A program made the position numbers and the translations under genes. A DNA stretch of 64,000 nt, from contig CM074855.1 of the NCBI GenBank assembly GCA_037501455.1, positions 35,931,001-35,995,000 of the forward strand, in the 5' to 3' direction. This document shows, piece after piece, positions 35,107 to 46,862 of this stretch (the first letter of the stretch is position 1; the number at the start of each line of letters is the position of its first letter). The notes under the pieces are model-generated. The model searched no databases and had not been told where the DNA came from. It worked only from the letters and a program-made list of their open reading frames with translations. The stretch comes from Lantana camara. Lineage: Eukaryota; Streptophyta; Magnoliopsida; Lamiales; Verbenaceae.

Positions 35107-35931
35107 ATGGCAACCAAAAACCCTCTTGTATCGATCCTCGAGTCAAACAAGTTGACTGGTCCCAACTATTCTGATTGGCTGAGGAATCTAAAAATCATTT
35201 TAGATTCTGAGAAGAGAACTTATGTTCTCTTCGAAGGGGAGCCTAGTCCCGAAGGGGAGGCTCCCACTCGGGCCGAGCGGGACGCGATTCAGAAGTGGAA
35301 GGATGATAATCTCCAAGCCCGTTGCCTTATGTTGGCTAACATGTCTCCGGACTTGCAAAGGCAGCATGAGGCCATGGAATTTGCTTGGGAGATTTACGAC
35401 CACTTAGAGCAACTTTACCGCCCTCATGAACGTGTTACAAGGTATAACACTTCAAAGGAATTGTTCCACTTGAGAATGAGGGAAGGTTCAAGTGTCCATG
35501 AATATGGACTCAAGTTTCTTGCCCTTACTGAGAAACTTGCTTCCATGGACATGCCACTGAAAGATGAGCTTTCAGTGGATTTGTTGCTAGCTTCGCTCCC
35601 ACCATCATTCAACCCATTAGTCCTTAACTTCAACATGAATCATGCTGGTGCTACTGTAGCTGAGCTGATTAGTCAGCTTGTGACTGCTGAAAGCACGATC
35701 AAGAAGGACAATAAGGTTTTGATGGTGAATGCTCCATCTTCCTCTTCTGGGCCTTCTAAAGGTAAGGGCAAGAAAGCCCAAAAGAAGAAGAAGAAACCCC
35801 TTAGGCCCACTGGTGGCATTTCGAAGGGAAAGGCCCAAAAGAAGAAGCGTGATCAGAAAGAGGATGTTTGCTTCCATTGTGGCAAGCGGGACATTGGAGG
35901 AGAAACTGCCCAGAGTACAAGGCTACTCTAA
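35107..35931 (+). CDS. gag: Copia Gag, + strand element, frame broken at zinc knuckle
   Basis: Capsid-nucleocapsid protein that packages the element RNA. The N-terminus (MATKNPLVSILESNKLTGPN, then YSDW) is typical of plant copia Gag. The gag domain covers about residues 15-200 with RYNTSKELFHLRMREGSSVH. A Lys-rich tail (KKAQKKKKKP) leads to a CCHC zinc knuckle. The knuckle starts in this frame (CFHCGK) but its second half (GHWRRNCPEYK) is in the next frame, so one base is missing at about 35884. The last 14 or so codons of this frame are therefore not native. In plant copia elements gag and pol usually form a single frame. Confidence 0.92.
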   Translation: MATKNPLVSILESNKLTGPNYSDWLRNLKIILDSEKRTYVLFEGEPSPEGEAPTRAERDAIQKWKDDNLQARCLMLANMSPDLQRQHEAMEFAWEIYDHLEQLYRPHERVTRYNTSKELFHLRMREGSSVHEYGLKFLALTEKLASMDMPLKDELSVDLLLASLPPSFNPLVLNFNMNHAGATVAELISQLVTAESTIKKDNKVLMVNAPSSSSGPSKGKGKKAQKKKKKPLRPTGGISKGKAQKKKRDQKEDVCFHCGKRDIGGETAQSTRLL

Positions 35932-38900
35932 AGAAAGGTATCTTTCTCGTCGAAGTAAATCTTTCTATTAATTCTAGTTCTTGGGTACTTGATACCGGTT
36001 GTGGAACTCATATCTGTAATGATGTACAGATGCTAAGTGAGGTCCAACAACTCAAAGAAGGAGAATGTGTCTTGAAGATCGGCGATGGCTCAAACGTTGA
36101 AGCTCGAGCTTTAGGCACAATTAGATTAGATTTAGGTAGTTTTGAGTTAGTATTAAATAAAGTCCTTTATGTACCGAGCATTATTCGTAATATAATTTCA
36201 GTTCCAATATTAGATTGTGAAGGTTATGAAACTTATATTAAGAATGGTAAATACTTTATCAAACGGAACAACTCTTCCGTTCATATCGGTACTCTAAGTA
36301 ATGGACTTTACCTAACTCAAAACATCAATATTATGAATATACAACGAGAAACAAAGCGTAAGAGAGATGACAAAGTTTCAGCTCCCTTATGGCACGCTAG
36401 ATTAGGACACATTTCCAAGAACAGAATTAGCAAGATAAACACTTTAGGATCATTCTCTGAAAATGATCTCAAAGAGTTAACTTCTTGCGAATCCTGTCTC
36501 AAAGGAAAAATGTCCAAAGTCCCTTTTAAAGGAACCGTGGAACGTGCCACTAAGGTTTTGGATTTGATCCATACTGATGTTTGTGGACCGCTTAGTGTAA
36601 GCACTAGAAGCAATCATCAGTATTTCATAACCTTTACTGATGACTTTAGTCGTATGGTTATGTATACTTAATGAAGTATAAATCTGAAGCTTTTGAGAAA
36701 TTCTTAGAATTTCAAAAGGAGGTTGAGAACCAAACTGGTCACAAGATCAAAGCACTTCGATCTGATCGAGGAGGCGAATATCTTAGTGAAGAATTCCTTA
36801 ATCATCTCAAGGATAATGGGATTATCTCTCAGTGGACTCCTCCGGGAACTCCTCAGCTTAATGGAGTTTCTGAGAGAAGGAATAGAACCCTACTTGATAT
36901 GGTTCGTTCCATGATGAGTTTCACTGACTTACCACCTTCTTTCTGGGGTTATGCCCTAGAAAGTGCAGCAAAGATTCTGAATCTAGTTCCCTCTAAGTCA
37001 GTCCCCAAAACGCCCTATGAAATGTGGCATGGTAAAATCCCTAGTTATTCTTACTTAAGAATTTGGGGTTGTCCTGCTTACGTGAAGAGGACAGTGGGAG
37101 ATAAGTTAGAATCTCGTTCTAACTTATGCTACTTTGTAGGTTATCCTAAGGAATCCATAGGATACTATTTCTATGATCAACCTGAGCAAAAGGTGTTTGT
37201 TTCCAGAAATGCTACTTTTCTGGAGGAACCGTTCCTTAAAGAAAAGAAAGGCAAGATCATAGAATTAGAAGAAGTACAAAATGACCCCACACCACCCACT
37301 GAAGAAACGTCCCACTCTGATCAACTACAACCAATCACAAATTTCGATACACACGAAACCCTCCTCTAAGGCGTTCTGAACGCACTCCTAGACAGCCGGA
37401 GAGATGGTATGGATTCTTCCATGAAATCTCTCAAAAGGATAATGGTCTTTTAACATATGAGGAGGCACTTTCAGATTCTGACTCTGAACAGTGGATAGAA
37501 GCCATGAAATCCGAAATGGATTCTATGAACTCCAACCAAGTTTGGACCTTGGTAGATTTGCCTGATGGGGTCAAACCCATAGGTTGCAAATGGATCTTTA
37601 AGAGAAAGCTTGGAGTTGATGGAAGCATTGCAGCCTACAAAGCAAGACTGGTTGCAAAAGGATTCACTCAAAGACCCGGCGTGGACTTTGACGAAACCTT
37701 TTCACCAGTTGCAATGCAAAAGTCCATTCGAATCATGCTTGCCATTGCTGCATATTATGACTATGAGATATGGCAAATGGATGTAAAAACTGCCTTTCTC
37801 AATGGTGACATTGACAAAGACATTTATATGGAGCAACCCATAGGTTTCACATTCAGTGGGAGTGAGCAAAAGGTTTGCAAACTCCAAAGATCAATCTATG
37901 GATTGAAACAGGCTTCTAGGAATTGGAACATTCGATTTGATGAATCAGTTAAAGCGTTTGGCTTCATGCAAATTTCGAATGAATCATGTGTGTATAGAAA
38001 GGAATTGGAGACCTCAGTGCAATTCTTAGTACTTTATGTTGATGACATCCTTCTTATTGGGAATTCGAAGGATGACATGAAAGTGACTAAGTTATGGTTA
38101 TCGAACCAATTCGAGATGAAAGATCTTGGTGATGCGTCCTATATCCTTGGAATTAAAATCTATAGAGATAGATCTAGAAGGTTAATAGGACTATCACAGT
38201 CGATGTACATTGACAAAGTATTGAAGAGATTCAATATGGAGTCAGCAAAGGTTAAGAACCTTCCTATGAGTGTAGGAACATGTCTTTCAAAGAAGATGTG
38301 TCCTAAGACTAACCTTGAGAAAGAAAGAATGACTCATACACCTTATGCATCAGCAATAGGTAGCATAATGTATGCAATGTTATGTACTCGACCGGATGTG
38401 GCTTATGCACTTAGTGTGACAAGTCGTTTCCAATCTGACCCTGGAGATGGTCACTGGGCTGCCGTGAAGAATATTCTTAAGTACTTGAAAAGTACTAAAG
38501 ATTTATTCTTAGTTTACGGAGGTCAGAAAGATCTTACTGTCGAAGGATACTGCGATGCAAGCTTTGCATCTGACTTAGATGATTTTAAGTCAATGTCAGG
38601 ATACATTTTCTGCCTAAACGGCGGAGCAGTGAGTTGGAAGAGTTCCAAGCAAACTACCACTGCGGATTCGACCACTGAGGCCGAATACTTAGCTGCAAAT
38701 GATGCAGCTAAGGAAGGTGTTTGGATTAGAAACTTCATTCAAGAGTTGAATGTTGTTCCTAGCATGAAAGACCCCATTACTGTGTTTTGTGACAACACTG
38801 GGGCAGTTGCTCAAGCAAGAGAACCAAGATCTCACCAACGGACCAAGCACATTATGAGGAAGTATCACCTAATCCGTGATATTATCAAAAGAGGAGATGT

Positions 38901-39024
38901 GCTAATTGAGAGGGTCACATCAGCAGAGAACGTGGCAGATCCACTTACTAAACCCCTTAGTCGAGAAGCTTTCCAAGGTCATCTTCAGAAGATGGGACTT
39001 AGAATAGCTTTAGAATGGCTTTGA
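35868..39024 (+). pseudogene. pol: Copia Pol: protease-integrase-RT-RNase H, two further frame breaks
   Basis: The frame runs 35868-36671, 36671-37369, then to 39024. Domains in order: protease (VLDTGCGTHIC, D-T-G near 35990); GAG-pre-integrase finger (WHARLGH and CESCLKGK, 36390-36510); integrase core with HTDVCGP (about 36570), LRSDRGGEY (about 36757) and NGVSERRNR; RT with LVAKGFTQRPGVDFDETFSP and YVDD at about 38040; RNase H with CDASFASD, EAEYLAA and FCDNTGA; ending at 39024, 16 nt before the 3' LTR. One base is missing near 36652 and the frame changes again near 37345. All catalytic residues I can check are intact. Confidence 0.92.
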
Positions 39025-39040
39025 CGGGCAAGTGGGAGAT
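39025..39040 (+). other. Polypurine tract of + strand copia
   Basis: cgggcaagtgggagat directly before the 3' LTR, directly after the pol stop. Confidence 0.88.
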
Positions 39041-40973
39041 TGTTAGGAATAGTGCCCTAGAAAGCCGATTGTATATCCGCTTTGTGCTTTTCCTTGTTGT
39101 AATCACAGACAATCTTTGAATAAAATAACGAATTGAGGCAACACTTCTTTATATGCTCTTGTTTGGTATGCGTTTACTTTAGTTGTGCATGTATGAGAAC
39201 TCCCCTAATCCTGATGACTTTAGGACTCTACCATTTGGGTGAAATGGTTCATGAAACGAGCCCTATATCACATAAGTCATGATTAGTAAAATACTCCAAG
39301 CCGATGAGTCCTACAGACAGTGGGAGTGTCAACCTGACTCCTCTAAGGCTTGCTTGTGGGATCACGCCCTTAAGAAGGACCACCTTATTTCATGGAGGTG
39401 CAAAGTGTATAGTTGATACGTGCGTGATACATGAGGGTGCTTACTTTAATAAGTAAGTTCACTGAGGTGCCCCGTGTGAGAACACTCCTAAATGGGAAAG
39501 GAAGTTTCTATTTCAGGAAATGGAAACTTCCAGATTAGGAAATATCTCACGAGTCATTGATGTGATTAATTGATCCTTAGACTTGAGGTTCCTTGTCACT
39601 TTATGAGTTAACTCTGTAGTCTTAGGTATAAGCTTTAAAGGGTGTCGCCTTAGACAACTGATTCAAGGCTTATGCTGGGGCTGCACAAGTGATTCATGAA
39701 AGTGAATGAGAATCAAGAAAGGACCTACACTTGCATTTGCAAGGTGATCTCTTATTGTGTAAGTCATTCATATGCCATATGGAGTCCTTGGCCAAGGCAG
39801 TAGATCAAGACATCAAGAAAAGTGTTTCTTGGATTGAGATCAAATGGATATGAAATGCACTTAGCTTTAAGACAGGATTATTAGGGTTCTGATTATTCCC
39901 TTGCCCTAGATCTTGGTTGAGAGATAGTAAGTAGGAGGATTGTATCTCACATGAATCAATGACTTAAAGGTTCTGTCAAATCCGAACATTCCAATTCAGC
40001 TAGGGGTTAAACACCTGTTGCTAGACTATGGTCGTTTAATCTGTGGACTGATTAATTAATTAGTGAATTAATTAATTAGGGTCACTGCTAATTGAATTGA
40101 GAACCTAGAGGGTCACACACAACAACTTGGTTACATGAGTTGAGGCTTGAAAATGATTAAACGAGTTAATCGGGCCAAGAGGGTTCCACACGTGTGGCTC
40201 ACGTGAGTGACACGTGTCACTGTGACACGTGTCACACACGTGTGTATATATATATATATTATATATATTAAATAATTAATTAGTTAATTATTTAATAGAC
40301 TTTGGTTTAATTTTGAATTAAAAAGAAAGTCTAATTTTGGAGAAAATAATCTAGTTAATTAATTACGAATTAATTAATTAGATAAAAATAAGTTATTTAT
40401 TTTATAATAAATAAAGTATAAAATTATCCAAAAATAGTTTGGATATTTTTAGCTCTCTTAAAAGTTGACTTGAATTAGAATTCAAAGTCAAAGTTGGAAA
40501 ATACTTGATGATCAAGTAATAGGAGAGAGACAAACCAAATCCTTGCCCAACAAGGAGTTCGGCCGTCCCTTCCCTTTCCTATATATAGGGGAGGTCATGC
40601 TCCCCTTTAGAGCTAATTGACAATTCTTGGTTCATGTGTTGAACACCTTCCTTTCTCCAAGATTAAATTAAACCCTAGGTTAAGCCTAAACACTAACTAG
40701 AGAACTAGCATCCTTACTAGTTAGATTGTGATCAAGTTGGTGGACTTTCTCTAGAGACTTCAAGTTAGAAGTTTGAAGATTCGAGCTTTACCAAGGAGAG
40801 GGGATCAAGCCGCGAGAAGAGCGTTCTTGGGTGGCTTGAAACGCTTCAAGAAAGAATAAAAGAAAAGTAAGTTTTCTATCTTTACGAATTTGGTTGCACG
40901 ATTGCGAGTCCTAGATCCTTTTGTTGGGAAAATTTTTTAAATTCCGCTGCTTTCTGATTCGTGTTTTCCAACA
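39041..40973 (+). repeat. 3' LTR of + strand copia, 1933 bp
   Basis: tgttaggaatag to ccaaca. It has five CACGTG boxes (40189-40242) and a TATA box (40579-40588). About 15 substitutions from the 5' LTR were noticed by eye. Confidence 0.94.
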
Positions 40974-42223
40974 TATTCAACAATAAATGGAGCATAAGTG
41001 ATCAAGTTTTCAGCTCCAATTCAAGAAGAAACAATAAGAAAGTCATGAAATTCAAATATGGCATAAAACCTAACTATTCACTTCATGAGACAAAAATCAT
41101 ATCAAACATGGATGAAAATCAGATTTTCTTAGATGCAAATGATCACTTAAGCATATAGATATCAAATATAAGCTTACCCTTTGAAGAAGATGGAAGAAAA
41201 TGGAAATTGGAGCTCAAAATCTCCTCTAGGGTGAAAGTGACGGGAATGGACTGCTGCTGCTAAAAAAATCTGATTTTTCCTCCTTTCTCTTGTGTATGGA
41301 TTGGTATGAGAGGTATGGGAGGTGATAGTAGGCTGAGTTATGGTCATGTGGGTCCAAGTTTCATGTGAAAAGCTCAAAAGATGAGGGACTTATGTGCAAA
41401 TTAGTGAAAGGTGGCCATATGTGCGCGAGACAAAGTTACGGGCTGATTTCGGGGTACCAAACGAGGTTGAAAAAGTACAAGGCCTATTCCATTGCACTCG
41501 AATCGTCGAAACGATTCCAACGGAGGTGACAGAATTCAAATCCGAATTCCCGAGCTCAAGATATGCTACCCGGAACCCAAGGTTCGCTAAGTACACTTTA
41601 GCCCCCTTTAGGTCACCCAACGAATACAACTCCCGAAAACCCGACATATAAACCCGAAAACACATAACGAGCACGTATTCAAGTTCATGACTCATAAAAT
41701 TCCAACATATTAAAATGGCACGAAATTTCGATCTCAAATCGAACACGAACGCAACTTATTTCAACAAATAAGCATATTATTCAAATAATAAAATTTAAAT
41801 TCCAAGAAATAATAAATAAAAAAAATAACAATTAAACGAATTAAAATAAACAAAATTTTATTAAAAAGGCTATTTTTCAATTAGGTCCAAAACTTTCAAA
41901 AAGTGTCAAATAAGTCCAAGTTCAAATTTTCAATTAAGTCCAAAATTAAATAAAATCGTACAATTAAGCCCTTAACTCACATAAATCACATAACTTACGA
42001 AATTAGCTTGCTCGGGAATTAAATTCACATATCATAAATCACTTGAGGTAAATTTTGACATATAATTCAAATATTTCATATAAATTCAAATAATTCATAT
42101 AAGAATTTCAAATAATAAAACATAATTCAATTAAATGCACCAATTAAATATGAAATTAAAATAATTTAAATTGCGCACATATGTCATACCTGTACGATCG
42201 CGTAGTCGGGGTGTCACAGGGAC

Positions 42224-43334
42224 GGTGCGACAGGTTTCGTGGCCTATCTTTTAAACAAACCGAAGGATCTGGCCAAACTTGAAGAGACGGAGGTCGTGCG
42301 AGAGTATACCGATGTATTTCTGGAGACGTTGGGTTCTTTGCCACCCGACAGGGACATCGAGTTCGTAATCGACTTTTATCCCGGAGCAGAGCCTTTTTCA
42401 AAGACTCCCTACAGAATGGCTCCTACAGAGTTAAAGGAGTTGAAGTCGTAGCTTGATGACCTTCCAGCTTGCGGGTACATTCGTCCGAGCACTTCTCCGT
42501 GGGGGTGCTCCCGTTCTATTTGTAAAGAAGAAAGATGGAATGTTACGGAAGTGTATAGATTACCGTGAGTTGAATCGGCTGACCGTGAAGAATAAATACC
42601 CATTGCCTCACATCGAGGAGTTGTTTGACATTCTGCAGGGCTCTAAGGTCTACTCCAAGTAAAATTTGAGGCAGGGTTACTACCAGCTACGTATTAGGGA
42701 GGAGGATATTCCGAAGACTGGGTTTAATACGCGATATGGGCACTTCGAGTTTGTTGTGATGCCTTTCGGATTAACTAACGCTCCAGCCGTGTTCATGGAT
42801 ATGATGCACCGAGTGTTCAGGCAGTTTCTTGACAATTTCGTGGTAATCTTTATAGACGACATTCTGGTGTACTCAAAGTCAGCTGAAGAGCATGCAGAAC
42901 ATCTCCGGATTGTCTTGGAAACCTTAAGAGAACATAAGCTATATTCTAAGTTTAGTAAATGCGAGCTTTGGATCGACAGGGTTGTATTTCTGGGTCATAT
43001 CATCTCGGGTAATGGGATTGAAGTGGATCCGTCTAAGGTTGAATCCGTGCTTCATTGGGAGAGACCGAGAAACGCTTCAGAGATCAGAAGTTTCCTTAGG
43101 TTAGCAGGATATTACTGCCGGTTTGTGAAAGATTTCTCTAAGATTGCGGCTCCGTTACGTTGACTCGTTTAACTAAGAAGGAGGTGAAGTTCAAGTGGGA
43201 TGATAAGTGTGAAGCAAGTTTTCAGACTTTGAAGGTAAAGTTGACCTCAGCACCCGTTCTTACCCTACCCCGACGGTACCGAGGGTTATGCAGTTTATAC
43301 GGATGCTTCGAAAGAAGGTCTCGGTTATGTTTTG
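42224..43334 (+). pseudogene. pol: Gypsy A RT and start of RNase H
   Basis: Reverse transcriptase. It continues the protease frame after solo LTR C ([20 protein letters not shown]). RT motifs are clear: [40 protein letters not shown] and [10 protein letters not shown]. Defects are a TAG at about 42449, an extra base near 42507, a TAA at 42661, and frame changes near 43158 and 43275. RNase H begins at about 43290 and is cut at 43334 by copia D, resuming at 56769. The catalytic FIDD is intact, but the chain of breaks excludes a working enzyme. Confidence 0.88.
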
Positions 43335-45528
43335 TGTTGGGATTAGTGCCCTAAAAATCTAATTTCTTTGTAAATACTTCGTATTTTGTTGGATTAATAA
43401 AACTGAAATTATTGCAAGTTATGAGTATATTAACATAATTAATAACGTGTGATGATATTCTTATATGAAATGTGTTTCATAGGAAAGGACTTTGGATATC
43501 GAAATCACGTGTTATTAAAGTTCTAGTCGGTAAGATAAGAATAAGTTCTTATCGAGACTATAATGTGTTATATAAGATGATTAGTCTTTCGTCATAGGGA
43601 AATGGAGTTTCCAGTTATAACACATTGATGATTTTCAATAGATTTGGAAACATCGAACTGGACCACTAAGATAGTTCATTTTAAACTACTATCTAAAATG
43701 AACAAATCTTATGGAGCATTGAACTCTTAATCTTGGTAGTATTTCGACTTTAGACATATAGTGTTAATCATTGTAACTTGCTCATAAGTGAGGTCTCGAT
43801 ATCGAATGACCGAAACCTTTGTACGTTCAGTGATTACATGAAATGTGCCGAAGAGATATATTGATCGAGGAATCTGTGGCTTCGCTGGAAAGGTAAAAGG
43901 TATGCCTGAAATGGATTTGCAAAGTTCGAGTTAAAACTTTGGCCAAAGTACTTCGTGTGATGCGTCACGGAAGTTGTATGTTGAATGTGTTTCACGTACA
44001 AGAAATTTGAAATTAAGGCAAATCAGGAGATTTCAGATTAGAAGTGAAAAATAAATGGTAGTAGTATTGATTTATTTTTCATGGATATCTACACGGAGGA
44101 GTAAAATGCAAAATTATTCTAGATCGAGAAATTCGTGAATAATTTAATTAATTTTAGAGTGTAATAATATTTATTTGGTGGAATTAAATATTGTTAAACA
44201 GTAATTAATTATTATCATGAGATTATAATATATTAACCCATTTGGAGATAAAATTAATTAGTCCTGCAGGTCCCCCTGCAAGCCCCAATCGAAAATCCGA
44301 AGATAAAACATTAAAAGGAAAGAAAGAAATAAATTTTCAAAGTGTTTGAAAATAGCCAATGGATTTATTTTAAGAAAATAAATCAAGTTCCAAAGATTTG
44401 GAAATGCCCGGAATTTTATTTTGGAGAAAATAAAATTTTCATCGAAAAATAAATAAATAAATATTTTGATGACGTGGAAGATGACGTGGCAGTTGACGTG
44501 GCATGCCACATCAGCGGACAGGCGTGAGGTGGCACTGACTGGGCGCCAGGTGGCGCGACACGTGGATAGTGGAGATTGCGCCACGTCATCGCCGCGGACG
44601 GTCCAGATTAGATCTGAACCGGGCCGGTCAACGGGTTCGGTCCGGGTCAACGGGTCGGGTCAAAAATGGATAGGGTCGGTTCAAACCGGGTCCGGTTGGA
44701 CTGACCCGGACACGTGGCCGAATCAGAATCGGCCACGTCAGCAAGAAACACTAGCCGAGTGTATAACACATGCGCCTGAGGGCGCGTGCGGGGGTATTCC
44801 GGCGCGTTCTCGGCGGCGTTGGACTCGTGGTGATGAGAGCTTCGACGTAGTCACCTCGCAATTTGTGTCCAAGTTGTGTACGCAAGTGGGAGGTGAAATT
44901 ACTATTTTGCCCTCGGTTTTTCCCCTATAAATAGGGGCCTTGGCTCCTCATTTTTTCTCACAACTTTTGGGAGAGGTTTTGGCTGAGCTCTCGGCTTTGA
45001 AACCATATCCCTTTTCTCCTAGTTAATTCCGATTTATTTTGGAATTAATTTTAATTTGGTGTTTATATGTAAACGCCTAATTTCGGGAGAATAAACCCTG
45101 AAAAGGGTTTTTTAGTTTAAAGTTTTATTTTCTCTAAGTATTTAGAGAAATACTTTCAGAGCCCACACTCCGAGGGTTTTTCTAGGGTTATTGCAGGGAA
45201 GCTCTGCCGGTTTCACGAGGAGATCGGGTATCGGGTTCTCTGGAGGTGAATTCCGGGCGCAGTAGCCAACTTCGGTGAAAGGTATTTTTATATTATATTT
45301 TATTTAAGCATGATAAATTAAGTGCTTTTAAGTGTTAATTACATGCTTTATTTGTCTGTTTTGTGATTTGAAATTTATTATCAATTGCATGTATATACTT
45401 GAGTAGTTCTGGCTAGTCTTCTGCTGTTTGTATTTAAATATTTTAGAAATATTTTGATACCTGTATATTAGTGAAAATTTTTAAAGTATGGTCTCGGGAC
45501 AGTACCATTTCGGGTCCCTATACAAGCA
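43335..45528 (+). repeat. Copia D 5' LTR, 2194 bp
   Basis: tgttgggattag to acaagca. TATA-like ctataaatag at 44925-44934, with a cluster of TGACGTGG-type motifs from 44470 and an inverted repeat at 44712-44738. The GC hairpin found in the 3' LTR at 55988-56013 is partly deleted here. Confidence 0.92.
44470..44738 (+). promoter_or_regulatory. ACGT-core (bZIP-type) motif cluster in copia D 5' LTR
   Basis: Several gacgtgg/ccacgtc units, three of them within 35 bp near 44470-44502, ending in an inverted repeat acgtggccga/tcggccacgt (44712-44738). They lie 190-460 bp upstream of the TATA box. Similar in the 3' LTR (55701-55957). Confidence 0.65.
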
Positions 45529-45530
45529 AC

Positions 45531-45542
45531 TGGTATCAAAGC
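45531..45542 (+). other. Copia D primer binding site
   Basis: tggtatcaaagc, 2 nt after the LTR, one base off the initiator-Met-tRNA complement. The following 1.1 kb (45543-46658) is leader without a gene. Confidence 0.85.
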
Positions 45543-46658
45543 TGTGCTCTAGATATATACATGCATTGATATGATGCATGCGATGCATAATTTTAAATCT
45601 GCTACTGTGCACGTAAATTCTGTCAATGGAGGTTGGTTTTTAAGTAGGACCGTTTGTGACCCCTCCAGTGTTTCCTGGGAATTTACGTGGAATGGTATTT
45701 CTTTGGGAAACAATTCAATTTCTTTTCCTGAAAAATTACCGAATCAGTAAACATGATTTAAATTATGTGATAATTTATTTATAGCATGTTTACTTTATGC
45801 CATTTAATTTTAAGCATGATAATTATTTGTAAGCATGTTTTTAATTTTATGGTATGATTATGATAATATGAGATATTATGGTATTTTCAATTATGCATAT
45901 TTTATTTAATATGATTAGATAAATAGTATTTAATAGAGATTGAATGCGATGCATAATTGGACTAATATTTTTCGGCCTAATTAATAAAGAGTTATTAAAT
46001 AGACTTAAAATTATTATTAGGATTATAAATGTGGTTTATTAATCCAAGTGGGAGCATATTAATTAGATTAATCACTTCCGATTGTAAGACGCCAAATAGA
46101 TTATGTGATAATCAAAGATAATCCACAACTCTAAAAAAAATTCAAGTGGGAGCAAGATGAAAAATTGGATTCTCACGGTCTCCATTGCCCGTCTATAGTA
46201 TAGTGGATACGTACTACTCCCTTCGCCGGGTATGTGTTCGTGGTATAAAAAATTAGACTTCTTCGGATAGAATGAAATACGGGGAAAGTCAAGCACGACC
46301 ACGCTTCTGTGGAGTGTCTTGACCTACTAGTATGAATTTCTAGGTAATGGTGTACACTTGACTGAGTGATGTATTAACCTCCCTTGGAGCTCTGTTACAC
46401 TCACTTAGAGACCAAAGGTTGACGTGGTGGATTAACATAGTTTGGTAAGAGCTACCTGCATGACATGTTAATTAAGAATAGTTCTTGCTTTTCTAAGTAG
46501 TTTTCGACCTCGCTTCCGGGGAGCTAACTGCGGTTAGTTAAGTCATCATTACGTAAACCAAAATGCTTATGTGGATTTCATTTAATGGTTAGACGCTAAG
46601 GTCGTAATATACAGATTCATAACTTGCACGTATTTTTAAATATTTCAGTTTTAGAACA

Positions 46659-46862
46659 ATGACGTCCGCTAGCCGGCTTCAATCAATTATTAAGGAAAAT
46701 AGGCTTGAAGGTTCAAACTATGCTGATTGGAAAATAAATCTTGACATCGTGTTTGGACACGAGGGTTTGAAATATGTGCTCACTGAACCTTATCCGGGAG
46801 TACCAGAAACCACAGCCGCCCAGGTTTTGAAAGACACCTATGCCAAGTGGATCAAGAATAAT
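46659..46862 (+). pseudogene. gag: Copia D gag, first part
   Basis: Starts MTSASRLQSIIKENRLEGSN, then YADWKINLD, as in plant copia Gag. The frame is intact up to WIKNN, where solo LTR E interrupts it. It continues at 50819 with DLAMSYTLAS in the same frame. Confidence 0.88.

Larger units (their letters stand above)
30909..40973 (+). mobile_element. Full-length + strand copia element, TSD TATTC
   Basis: Inserted in solo LTR C with TSD TATTC at 30904-30908 and 40974-40978. The LTRs (30909-32855 and 39041-40973) are about 99% alike by eye and differ mainly by substitutions plus a 15-bp G-box indel. PBS, leader, gag, protease, integrase, RT, RNase H and PPT are all present in copia order. The first LTR starts TA instead of TG. 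Three single-base frame breaks interrupt gag-pol. It is the best candidate in the window for a relative of whatever mobilised the reverse copia at 17962-28004. Confidence 0.95.
28687..42218 (-). repeat. Solo LTR C (gypsy, Tekay-like), TSD GGGAC, holding a copia
   Basis: Perfect TSD GGGAC at 28682-28686 and 42219-42223. The left end tgtgacgccccgagcggtgg is the reverse complement of the LTR 3' end, and the right end gtcggggtgtcaca is that of the 5' end. Without the nested copia it is about 3.46 kb and has no internal genes, so it is a solo LTR left by recombination between the LTRs of a full element. Its left part (28700-30000) is clearly related to the 3' half of LTR A. It has a palindrome cluster at 30520-30647 and an AT microsatellite. 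The rest (40979-42218) is AT-rich, without genes. Confidence 0.9.
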
